Shown here one piece after another: positions 33,860 through 42,236 of a DNA stretch of 64,000 nucleotides (position 1 is its first letter; each line of letters opens with the position of its first letter). The notes under the pieces were generated by a model that searched no databases, was not told the DNA's origin, and worked only from the letters and a program-made list of their open reading frames with translations. Made by a program: the position numbers and the translations under genes. The DNA is from JBCDGZ01 sp038750655 (lineage in GTDB: Bacteria > Bacteroidota > Bacteroidia > Chitinophagales > Saprospiraceae), in contig JBCDGZ010000017.1 of assembly GCA_038750655.1 (NCBI GenBank), forward strand, positions 5,203 to 69,202, written 5' to 3'.

Positions 33860-36800
33860 ATGAAATCTATTTATTTACTACTGATCATGTATCTCATGGT
33901 CAATACTGGACTGCTGGCGCAATCACTGAGTGGGCGGGTAATTGATGGGGAGAGTGGCGAAGCCTTGCCGGGAGTGAGCATTGTCGAAAAGGGCAGCTCT
34001 AATGGTACGATTACCGATGAAAACGGCGTCTATCGGCTGGAATTGCGGGAGGCGGAGGCCGTGCTGATTTTTAGTTTTATTGGCTACGGGGAGCAGGAGG
34101 TGGCCCGGCAGGGGCAATCGACAATCGATGTTCGTTTGCTGCCGGAGGCATTGGGCTTGGAGGAAGTGGTGGTGACGGCGCTGGGTTTGGAGCGAGCGTC
34201 TAAGGACCTGGGCTACGCCGTACAGCGACTGGATGCCCGGGCAGTTTCGGAGGTCAAGTCGCCTAACTTTGTGGACAACCTAGCGGGGCAAGTTGCTGGG
34301 GTATCGGTGAGTCAGGGGGCGACGGGCGTCGGCTCAACTTCTAGGATTACCATTCGTGGGGAGGCCTCTTTGACCAATAATAATCCGCTTTTTGTGGTGG
34401 ATGGTACGCCGATTAATAATAACTCGGTGCTCAATTTTACGAACGAGGCCGCCGCAGGCTTTCAGGAAGTGGATTTTGGAAACGGAGCCATGGAGGTCAA
34501 CGCCGATGATATTGCTTCAGTCAGCGTACTCAAAGGACCTAGCGCAGCAGCTTTGTACGGAACCCGAGCCTCTAACGGCGTTATTATTATTACCACCAAA
34601 AACGGCCAGCAAAATAAGGGCCTTGGTATTACCTTCAATTCCTCGACCTTCATCGAAAGGGCCTTCCAGCTCCCCGAGTTCCAAAACCGATTCGGCCAGG
34701 GCAATTCCGGGCAGTTTGAATTTGTCGATGGGCTGGGCGCTGGCACCAATGATAACATCACCTACAGCTGGGGACCAGCCTTGAATACAGGGACTTTGAT
34801 TCCACAGTTCGACAGCCCCGTCCCGCTCTCCGACGGCCGCGTGGTTCGAGGTGGTGATGTCGCCGTTCACGGTGGCGCTCCTATTACACCAACGCCCTTC
34901 AATGCACATCCCAATAACCTCAATGACTTTTACGAAACGGGGGTTACCACCATTAATAACCTAGCCATCTCCTCTGGATTTGATCAAGGACAATACCGCC
35001 TATCTTTTACCGACCTGCGCAGCGAGTCGATCATCCCCGGCGTCAACCTGGATCGCAAGACGGCGGCGGCCCGCCTGACCTTCACCCCCACCAGCAAACT
35101 GGAAGTTTCCACTTCCATCAACTACGTCAACTCACAAAGTGACAATCGCCCCGCTAATGGCTACGGCTCCGAGAATGTCAATTATTCCCTAGTGGCCTGG
35201 GGGCCTCGCTCCCTCAACATCAATAACCTACGCGATTACTGGCAGCCGGGTTTGGAGGAGGTACAGCAATATTCGTTCAACTACACCTTCTTCGATAATC
35301 CTTATTTTATCTTACTAGAAAATCGCAACAGCTTCAACCGAGACCGCATTTTTGGCAATCTCGCCGCGACGTATCGCTTCAATGAAAAACTGAGCCTGAC
35401 ACTGCGCAGCGGAATGGATTACTCGAATGAACTGCGGCAATTTCGCCGGGCCTTCAGCTCCAATCGCTTTCGCAACGGCGCCTACGCCGAGCACAGCGTC
35501 TTTTTCCGAGAAAACAATACCGACTTCCTCCTCAACTACCAAGAATCCATTCGCAACTTCAGCGTTGATCTTTCCTTCGGCGGCAACCGCATGGATCAAA
35601 GAGCGTCGACGGTACAAACACAAGCCGTCGCGCTGGCGCAACCCGGCGTTTTCAAGCTCTCCAACGCTGCCGCTCCACTAGAGATTTTTCAATTCGAATC
35701 CCATAGACGTATCAACAGTCTTTACGGGCTAATCAAACTGAGCTACAAGGACTTTCTCTATCTCGACATCACGGGCCGCAACGATTGGTCCAGCGCGCTG
35801 GCGACGCCCAGCTCGGCCGCCAATACCGGCTTCTTCTACCCTTCTTTCTCGGCCAGCTACATCCTATCCAACACCATCGAACTGCCCTCGGTTATCTCTT
35901 TCGCCAAGCTACGGGCCAGCTGGGCGCAAGTCGGCAACGATACCGATCCCTACCAAACCACAACGGCCTTTGTCGCCCAAACCCCCTACGCCTCACAGCC
36001 CACCTTCACCGCCGGGGAGCTGATTGCCAACGCCAATCTGTCTCCCGAAAAAACCCGTTCCATCGAAGTCGGCGCGGATATTCGCCTGTTCGATGATCGG
36101 CTCCGCTTTGACATCACTTACTATAATGCCTTGACGGAAAACCAGATCATCTCACTGCCCGTGGCCATCTCTTCTGGCTACACCCAGCAGGTGGTCAACG
36201 GCGGCGGTATTCGCTCCCAAGGAGTAGAAATCATCGCCGGGCTGACGCCCATACGCAAGGGGGCTTTCCGCTGGGATGCGCTGCTGAACTTCAGTCGCAA
36301 TGTAGCTACGGTAGAGTCGCTGCCGCAGGCGGAGGGCCGCCTGACCCTGGCCTATTCACGCGTCTACGATAATGTCAACCAAACTGTCTGGTTCCAAGTC
36401 GAGGAAGGCGGACGCATCGGCGATCTCTACGGTACCGGCTATCTGAGAAATGAAAACGGTGATTTTGTCATCGACGACAATGGCCGCTACATTGTCGACA
36501 ATACCTTAAAGAAACTGGGCAATTACAATCCTGATTTCACGCTGGGCTTCAGCAATCAATTCTCCTACGGCAACTGGAACCTCAGCTTCCTCATCGACTG
36601 GCGCCAGGGCGGCGAGCTGATTTCCCGCACCCTTTCGCTGGCCGCCGTTGGCGGGCAACTCATCGAAACGGAAAACCGCCCCGAAGCCGGCATCATCGCC
36701 GAGGGCGTCGTCAATGTCGAAACCCCAGAGAACCCGGTCTGGCAGCCCAATACCACCGCCGTTAGCGCCGAGAGCTTCTACCGCCAGTTCTACGACCGCA

Positions 36801-37078
36801 ACCACGAGGAGAATAATGTCTACGATGCCAGCTATGTTAAGCTGCGCCAATTCTCGGTCGGCTACACCTTCGAGGGGCAGCGGGCGGAGGGGCTGCTGCA
36901 AAGTGGCCGCACGCTAAGCCTGGCTTTGATCGGCCGCAACCTGCTGGCCTTTAGTGCCATTCCGCATTTTGATCCGGAACAGTTGGCGGTGCAGGGGCAG
37001 CGATTTGTGAGTGGTGTGGAGGATATGTCTTATGCGACGACGCGGAGTTTTGGGGTGAAGATTGGGTATGGGTTTTAG
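33860..37078 (+). CDS. SusC/RagA-type TonB-linked outer membrane receptor
   Basis: This 1072-residue protein has a signal peptide (ending TGLLAQ), a carboxypeptidase-D-like N-terminal domain at about 22-105 (LSGRVIDGESGEALPGVSIVEKGSSNGTITDENG), and a TonB plug with DNLAGQVAGVSV and AALYGTRASNGVIIITTK. A C-terminal beta barrel follows, ending VKIGYGF. It forms the outer-membrane channel of a SusCD import complex powered by TonB/ExbBD. The SusD partner is encoded next, after an unusually long gap of 348 bp. The substrate cannot be read; no glycoside hydrolase or peptidase gene accompanies it. Downstream symporter and phosphoesterase-like genes suggest a small, possibly phosphorylated nutrient. 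Confidence 0.95.
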   Translation: MKSIYLLLIMYLMVNTGLLAQSLSGRVIDGESGEALPGVSIVEKGSSNGTITDENGVYRLELREAEAVLIFSFIGYGEQEVARQGQSTIDVRLLPEALGLEEVVVTALGLERASKDLGYAVQRLDARAVSEVKSPNFVDNLAGQVAGVSVSQGATGVGSTSRITIRGEASLTNNNPLFVVDGTPINNNSVLNFTNEAAAGFQEVDFGNGAMEVNADDIASVSVLKGPSAAALYGTRASNGVIIITTKNGQQNKGLGITFNSSTFIERAFQLPEFQNRFGQGNSGQFEFVDGLGAGTNDNITYSWGPALNTGTLIPQFDSPVPLSDGRVVRGGDVAVHGGAPITPTPFNAHPNNLNDFYETGVTTINNLAISSGFDQGQYRLSFTDLRSESIIPGVNLDRKTAAARLTFTPTSKLEVSTSINYVNSQSDNRPANGYGSENVNYSLVAWGPRSLNINNLRDYWQPGLEEVQQYSFNYTFFDNPYFILLENRNSFNRDRIFGNLAATYRFNEKLSLTLRSGMDYSNELRQFRRAFSSNRFRNGAYAEHSVFFRENNTDFLLNYQESIRNFSVDLSFGGNRMDQRASTVQTQAVALAQPGVFKLSNAAAPLEIFQFESHRRINSLYGLIKLSYKDFLYLDITGRNDWSSALATPSSAANTGFFYPSFSASYILSNTIELPSVISFAKLRASWAQVGNDTDPYQTTTAFVAQTPYASQPTFTAGELIANANLSPEKTRSIEVGADIRLFDDRLRFDITYYNALTENQIISLPVAISSGYTQQVVNGGGIRSQGVEIIAGLTPIRKGAFRWDALLNFSRNVATVESLPQAEGRLTLAYSRVYDNVNQTVWFQVEEGGRIGDLYGTGYLRNENGDFVIDDNGRYIVDNTLKKLGNYNPDFTLGFSNQFSYGNWNLSFLIDWRQGGELISRTLSLAAVGGQLIETENRPEAGIIAEGVVNVETPENPVWQPNTTAVSAESFYRQFYDRNHEENNVYDASYVKLRQFSVGYTFEGQRAEGLLQSGRTLSLALIGRNLLAFSAIPHFDPEQLAVQGQRFVSGVEDMSYATTRSFGVKIGYGF

Positions 37079-37426
37079 GGAAGCAACACCAGAAAATGTA
37101 TTGTTTTATTTTTAAAGAAATGAAAAATATGAAAGTGGATATTGATGTACAGATGGTCTTTCCACAATTGTGGGAGGGCCCACCCTCAACACCACCGCCG
37201 CCAAGCCCCCCGCTCGCCGTTCAATACCGACCACAGAGGGTCAGGACTTGCGAGGAAGCTTGCAAGAATTCCACAGGAATCATGGCATCCTTTTACTCAG
37301 TAGGCCATTGTAAGCAAAAGGAGATATATCAAAAAATAATGGCCAAAGCGATCAAATCTGGAGTCGTACTTACTAGCACTTTGGCATCGATCGGATTAAA
37401 ACACAATATAAACAAAAAGTTTTAAA
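37079..37426. other. Long SusC-SusD gap with hairpins
   Basis: SusC and SusD genes are usually tens of bases apart; here 348 bp separate them. The gap holds a perfect 12-bp palindrome CCACAATTGTGG (37162-37173), directly followed by a GAGGG-CCCA-CCCTC hairpin (37174-37187), and a CTTGC/GCAAG repeat (37247-37266). No insertion-sequence ends were identified. Confidence 0.6.
37096..37425 (+). CDS. Doubtful small open frame between SusC and SusD
   Basis: An open frame of 109 codons starts at 37096 (or at an in-frame ATG at 37120) and ends 1 bp before the SusD start, as in coupled genes. The product has a proline run (PSTPPPPSPPL) and three cysteines, but no signal peptide and no similarity I recognise. 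The frame crosses two strong hairpins, and its codon use looks unlike that of the neighbours. It may be non-coding spacer. Confidence 0.22.
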   Translation: MYCFIFKEMKNMKVDIDVQMVFPQLWEGPPSTPPPPSPPLAVQYRPQRVRTCEEACKNSTGIMASFYSVGHCKQKEIYQKIMAKAIKSGVVLTSTLASIGLKHNINKKF

Positions 37427-38863
37427 ATGAAAATAGTACGTCCTGTTTTTTTTCTTTGCTTGCTCCTCAGTTGGAGCTGCACCAATGATTTTGAGGACAT
37501 CAATACCAATCCTAATGCGCCGACGGAGGTGCAGCCTAGTTTGTTGCTGCGGCAGGTGATCTACGATTTTGGGGAGGAAATGGCCTATGAGGGCTTTGTG
37601 GCGGGCAACCTGCTGGGGCAGTATTTCACCCAGATTGATTTTAATTTGTTTGATCGGCATAGCTTGACAGAGCCGCAGTTTGGAGGGAATCCCTGGCCGG
37701 TTTTGTACAGTAATTTACGGGACAATGAGATCATTTTGCAACAGGCACAGAGCAATCCGGTATTTGCAGTGTACGAAGGGCCAGCGCTGATTCTCAAAGC
37801 TTATTTTGCGGCGACGCTTACCGATCTTTATGGTGATATGCCTTACTCCGAAGCATTGCAAGGGCGAGAAGGGCAAGTGACGCCGACCTATGATGCGCAA
37901 GAGGATATTTACACAGGGGAGAATGGGATTTTAGAAAATCTGATCCAGGGAGCCAACGCTCTTCGGTCCTACAGTGGAGCACAGCCTTTGGAAGGCGATA
38001 TTTTATTTGACGGAGATTTACAGTCCTGGATACGCTTTGCCAATTCCTTGCAACTGCGCTACCTAATGCGCATTGCCGACAGAGTGGAAGTAAGTGCGCA
38101 ATTGCAAGACATTGTTGAAGCGGGAGCATTCATCAGCCGTAATGAAGAGAACGCAACTTTTGACTTTACAGATGGGCCACCCAATAATTTCCGCATGGCT
38201 ACCTTGCGCGATGGGGATTTTAACCTCTTTATCATGTCGGCAACCAGCCAGGAGATTTTGGAGCAACTCGATGATCCTCGAAAGGAGGTCTTTTTCCGAC
38301 CCACAGCCAACGACCCTTCGCAATTCCAAGGCTTTCTCAATGGCCCGGATGCTTCACAAACCTCAATTTCCGTAGCCGACTTCTCTCTCACCGGCACCCT
38401 CTTCCGCGAGCGCACCGGCGACCTCGATGCCAATTTCATCACCGCCTGGGAAACCTACTTCCTACTGGCCGAAGCCGCCGAACGCAACCTGATTCCCGGC
38501 GATGCCCAACAATTCTACGACCAAGGGGTCCAACTGGCCTTCGACTACTGGCAAACGCCCATGCCCGCCAACTACCTCAGCACCGGCCCCGCCGCCTACG
38601 GAAATAATAACACCAATCCCCTCGAACAAATCATCACCCAAAAATGGATCGCCAACACCATTAATGGCTACGAAGGCTGGATCGAATACCGCCGCACCGG
38701 CTTCCCCCGACTCCAACCCATCGCCGCCAGCTTGAACAACGGCCTGATCCCGGTGCGAATGCCCTACCCGACCGATGAAGCGGCACTGAATGCAGCTAAT
38801 TTCAACGCCGCTACAGCCGACAATGACAACAGCGTCAATACTCCAGTTTGGTGGGACGAGTAA
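37427..38863 (+). CDS. SusD/RagB-type outer membrane lipoprotein
   Basis: This 478-residue protein has a lipoprotein signal with lipobox SWSC (C18) and the start CTNDFEDINTNPNAPTEV, which is typical of the SusD-like 2 family. Helical TPR units frame the ligand site (EGPALILKAYFAATLTDLYGDMPYSEAL). The C-terminal part has EGWIEYRRTGFPRL, conserved in the family. It captures the substrate at the cell surface and forms the lid on the SusC channel encoded upstream. The symporter gene starts 19 bp downstream. Confidence 0.94.
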   Translation: MKIVRPVFFLCLLLSWSCTNDFEDINTNPNAPTEVQPSLLLRQVIYDFGEEMAYEGFVAGNLLGQYFTQIDFNLFDRHSLTEPQFGGNPWPVLYSNLRDNEIILQQAQSNPVFAVYEGPALILKAYFAATLTDLYGDMPYSEALQGREGQVTPTYDAQEDIYTGENGILENLIQGANALRSYSGAQPLEGDILFDGDLQSWIRFANSLQLRYLMRIADRVEVSAQLQDIVEAGAFISRNEENATFDFTDGPPNNFRMATLRDGDFNLFIMSATSQEILEQLDDPRKEVFFRPTANDPSQFQGFLNGPDASQTSISVADFSLTGTLFRERTGDLDANFITAWETYFLLAEAAERNLIPGDAQQFYDQGVQLAFDYWQTPMPANYLSTGPAAYGNNNTNPLEQIITQKWIANTINGYEGWIEYRRTGFPRLQPIAASLNNGLIPVRMPYPTDEAALNAANFNAATADNDNSVNTPVWWDE

Positions 38864-38882
38864 ACCGATAATTCACCGCACT

Positions 38883-40247
38883 ATGCAAGCACCAATCGTC
38901 TGGCAATGGGCCTTACTGATCCTCTTCGGAATAGGCTTTTTCTTTCTGGTCCCAGTGGCCCGCCAGAAGGAGGAGTTCTTTGCGGCCCTTTCTGAAAAAG
39001 GAAGACGCCCCGGCTTTTGGATGCTGACCAGCAGCCTGGTGATTTCCTGGATTTTTGCCAAGTCCATTACCAACGCCGCCAATCTGGGCTTGCAATTTGG
39101 CTTTGTGGGTGGAGTAGCGTATGCCGTCTATTACCTGTCTTTTTTAGTGGCGGGCATCGTGATCTATCAACTACGAGTTAAGGGAGGATTCAAGAGCATC
39201 CATCAGTTTTTACAGCGCCGCTTTGGCCGGGCTGCTTTGGTGGTCTTTTCCCTGCTCATTGGCATACGACTTTTTAATGAAGTATGGTCCAATACGATGG
39301 TCATTGGGAGCTATTTTGGAGCAATGGGCAGCCGCAGTTATTATGCCGCTATTCTGGTATTCACCGCTCTTACCCTAGCCTATGTTCTCAAAGGTGGTCT
39401 GCGCAGTTCCTTATTGACCGACGCTATCCAAATGGTCCTCTTCGGGGTCTTACTCTTCCTACTCCTCCGCTTCATTCTGCCCCAAACGCAAGGCGGCATT
39501 CCCCAATTGGTCAACTCCGGTGATTGGACCATGGCAACGGGCTTGAACCTACTCTTCGCCGCTTTGCTACAAGTGTTCTCCTACCCTTTCCACGATCCGG
39601 TAATGACAGATCGAGGCTTTATCAGCGATGCGAAGACGACGCTGCGCAGCTACGTTGCGGCTACTTTCATCGGCTTCTTTTGCTTGGTGGTATTCAGCTT
39701 TGTAGGTGTTTTCGCGCGATTTGAGGGGCTGGAAGGACAGGCGGCTGTGGCCGTCAGTCAGTTACTCGGTGTTGGAGGGATGTTGGTCATGAATTTTATC
39801 ATGGTCACCTCCGCTGCCTCTACGCTGGATTCCACCTTTTCCTCTTTCGCCAAACTGGTGGTTATCGATTTGGAGCAAAAAAAACGGCATACGGTTCGTC
39901 GTGGACGCCTGATGATGATCCTGCTGGCTATTGCTGGTACCCTGCCGATTTTCGCCAGTCCAGAAATTCTCTCGGCAACTACAGTTAGTGGGACCATGGT
40001 GATGGGGCTGGCACCGGTATTTTTGTTGTGGAAAATTAAAGCACCCCGGCTGTCCTTTCATCTATCGGTGGGATTTGGATTGGCCGTTGGGATATTACTG
40101 GCGCTCGATCAATTTCCGCAGGGATTGGTTTTTACAACGGGAAAATATGCGGCCTTACTTTGGGCCAATGTCTGGGGGCTGCTGGGTTGTTTTCTTCTTT
40201 TTATTTTACCTTTAATGTTCAACTATGGAACGCAAAAAAACAACTAA
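38883..40247 (+). CDS. Sodium:solute symporter family protein
   Basis: The start at 38883 (MQAPIVWQWALLILFG) avoids overlap with SusD; an earlier in-frame start lies inside SusD. The 454-residue product has about 12-13 hydrophobic helices and SSS-like motifs (SLVISWIFAKSITNAANLG, GGLRSSLLTDAIQMVLFG, DPVMTDRGFISDAKTTLRSY). It should import a small solute with Na+ across the inner membrane. Following SusCD, it may carry the same nutrient from the periplasm into the cell. The next gene overlaps it by 23 bp, showing tight coupling. Confidence 0.85.
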   Translation: MQAPIVWQWALLILFGIGFFFLVPVARQKEEFFAALSEKGRRPGFWMLTSSLVISWIFAKSITNAANLGLQFGFVGGVAYAVYYLSFLVAGIVIYQLRVKGGFKSIHQFLQRRFGRAALVVFSLLIGIRLFNEVWSNTMVIGSYFGAMGSRSYYAAILVFTALTLAYVLKGGLRSSLLTDAIQMVLFGVLLFLLLRFILPQTQGGIPQLVNSGDWTMATGLNLLFAALLQVFSYPFHDPVMTDRGFISDAKTTLRSYVAATFIGFFCLVVFSFVGVFARFEGLEGQAAVAVSQLLGVGGMLVMNFIMVTSAASTLDSTFSSFAKLVVIDLEQKKRHTVRRGRLMMILLAIAGTLPIFASPEILSATTVSGTMVMGLAPVFLLWKIKAPRLSFHLSVGFGLAVGILLALDQFPQGLVFTTGKYAALLWANVWGLLGCFLLFILPLMFNYGTQKNN

Positions 40248-41079
40248 ATCAATCGGAGAATTGAAGGGCCGCCTGCTGGCCTTCGGTGGCGTTTACAGCA
40301 ATTTACAGGCCCTAGAGCAGTTGCAGCAAATAGCCGAAGATTGGCAGATTCCGCCCAGTCATATCCTTTGTACGGGTGATGTCGTTGGCTATTGTGCGGA
40401 GCCGGAGGCCTCTGTGCAGGCCATTCGAGAGTGGGGCATTCACTGTATTGCGGGCAATGTAGAGATTCAGCTGCGGGAGGGGGAGGCCGACTGTGGTTGT
40501 GATTTCCGGGACGGCAGCCGCTGCGATACGTTCTCTCGCCAATGGTACCCCTATGCACAGACTCGACTCAGTAGGTCGGCCATCGAATGGATGCAGGAGC
40601 TGCCAGATTTCCTTCGCTTTCGCTTTGCGGATCGAGAGGCGATGGTGGTGCATGGTTCTTTTCACCATACTTCGGAATATGTTTTCGCCTCCACGCCCTG
40701 GGCTGTTAAGCAACGCAATTTTGTAGATACCCATACCCAAGTCATTCTAGCGGGGCACTGTGGTTTGCCCTTTCAGCAGCAGCGGGGAAATTGTCATTGG
40801 CTCAACCCTGGCGTCATCGGTATGCCGGCGAATGATGGCACGGTAAGGGTTTGGTATATGATATTAGAGGCGGAGGCTGCTGGGGAATGGCGGTATGCCC
40901 ATCAGGCTTTTTTTTATGATCATCGACAGGCCGCGAAGCGGATGCGCGCGCAAGGGCTACCAGAAAGTTATGCCCAGACTTTAGAGACCGGGATTTGGGA
41001 TAATTGTGAAATATTACCTAGGGAGGAAACTGAAATGCAGGGTGTGCAGCTTTCTCAAAAATACTTAGCTCACTTCTAA
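40225..41079 (+). CDS. Metallophosphoesterase-like protein with altered metal ligands
   Basis: This 284-residue cytoplasmic protein follows the calcineurin-like phosphoesterase layout: block 1 AFGGVYSNLQAL, block 2 CTGDVVGY (D52), block 3 GNVE (77-80), block 4 VVHGSFHH (H143), block 5 LAGHCGLPF (177-180). In block 1 the usual D-x-H is G22-V-Y24, and in block 5 GHTH is GHCG. Hence two or three metal ligands are missing compared with the canonical enzyme. It also has a cysteine-rich insert (DCGCDFRDGSRC). It may be a variant subfamily with other ligands or a non-catalytic protein. It overlaps the symporter gene by 23 bp, so it probably serves the same uptake pathway. Confidence 0.8.
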   Translation: MERKKTTKSIGELKGRLLAFGGVYSNLQALEQLQQIAEDWQIPPSHILCTGDVVGYCAEPEASVQAIREWGIHCIAGNVEIQLREGEADCGCDFRDGSRCDTFSRQWYPYAQTRLSRSAIEWMQELPDFLRFRFADREAMVVHGSFHHTSEYVFASTPWAVKQRNFVDTHTQVILAGHCGLPFQQQRGNCHWLNPGVIGMPANDGTVRVWYMILEAEAAGEWRYAHQAFFYDHRQAAKRMRAQGLPESYAQTLETGIWDNCEILPREETEMQGVQLSQKYLAHF

Positions 41080-41126
41080 AAGATGCTCAGAAATTGTGCT
41101 TTATAAGCGAAAAATTATTCTTAGCT

Positions 41127-42233
41127 CTACGACTCCAATCGCTTTAATGCTTCTTTAAAACCAACCACGTATTTTTCCCAACTAAATCGCCGGGCCTGTT
41201 CCAAACAGCACTGCCTCAATCGCTCCCGCTCTGCCTCCGGCAACCCCGCCACCACCAACATTCGCTCCACCAACTCCCCCACCGCCTCCGGCTCAAAGTA
41301 ATACGCCACCTCTCCCCCCACCTCCGGCAAACTCGCCCGCCGCGAACAAATCACCGGCGCACCGCAGGCCAAAGCCTCCAAGACTGGAAAGCCAAACCCC
41401 TCGTACAAGGACGGATAAATAAAACCCAGAGCCTGACTGTACAACTCCGGCAAATAAGCGATGTCAACATACCCCGTCAAAATGATGTCCTCTCGATAAG
41501 GATGTACTTCTATTTGCTCAAATAAGCTTTCCGACTTCCACCCCTTCTGACCGACGATAAGCAAGAGCACCTTTGCCTCGCTCTGCTGACGAAATTGCGC
41601 ATAGGCTTGCAACAGCACCCCCAAATTTTTGCGCGGCTCAATGGTACCGACAAAGAGAAAGTAAGGAGCCTTGATATTTTGGCTCTGCAAAAAAGTACGA
41701 GAATCTGTGGGCTGATAATGCCGCTCTCGCCCCAGATGAATAGTCGCCACTTTACCTTCGGTGAACGGATAATACTGATGCAGATCAGAGGCGGTATGGG
41801 CCGAGTTGGCTAGAATCAGATGGGCGCGACGCAGAATGCCCTTGAGAAAAATTCTTTGCAGCAACTGACTGTGAAAGCGGTGGTGCTGTGGGAATAAAAT
41901 AGGCGTTAGGTCGTGGATGACCGTAATGCGGCGAACGTGCGAGGGAAGGTTGAAGGGGCCAAAGTGAGCTGGTTCAAGAACCGCATCGACTTTTAAGCGC
42001 CGTAGGAGTAGAGGAATCCAAACGAAAAGGCGAAAGGAAGCAAAGCCAATGGGCAGTCGAACATTAGGTACCGCGATTTGCTGCACCTCCAAATCGGGGT
42101 CAACTTTTTCGCGAATCAGCAGGTATTCATGATCTTGATCATCCTGCAACAATGCCCGGATGAACTCGCGAGTGTAAACATGTACACCAGCGCGTTGATT
42201 ATCCAAGGGATCAGCAATGATGGCGATTCTCAT
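41127..42233 (-). CDS. GT4-family glycosyltransferase
   Basis: This 368-residue cytoplasmic protein has the GT-B fold pattern of family 4. The nucleotide-binding domain begins FLFVGTIEPRKNLGVLLQAY and contains the E-x7-E region YEGFGFPVLEALACG, then ICSRRASLPEVGG. It should transfer a sugar from a nucleotide donor to a growing glycan at the inner face of the membrane; donor and linkage cannot be read. The gene is 3 bp downstream of the sulfotransferase-GT4 fusion gene and co-transcribed. The C-terminal half of the fusion protein is a related enzyme. Confidence 0.9.
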   Translation of the reverse strand: MRIAIIADPLDNQRAGVHVYTREFIRALLQDDQDHEYLLIREKVDPDLEVQQIAVPNVRLPIGFASFRLFVWIPLLLRRLKVDAVLEPAHFGPFNLPSHVRRITVIHDLTPILFPQHHRFHSQLLQRIFLKGILRRAHLILANSAHTASDLHQYYPFTEGKVATIHLGRERHYQPTDSRTFLQSQNIKAPYFLFVGTIEPRKNLGVLLQAYAQFRQQSEAKVLLLIVGQKGWKSESLFEQIEVHPYREDIILTGYVDIAYLPELYSQALGFIYPSLYEGFGFPVLEALACGAPVICSRRASLPEVGGEVAYYFEPEAVGELVERMLVVAGLPEAERERLRQCCLEQARRFSWEKYVVGFKEALKRLES

Positions 42234-42236
42234 GAC

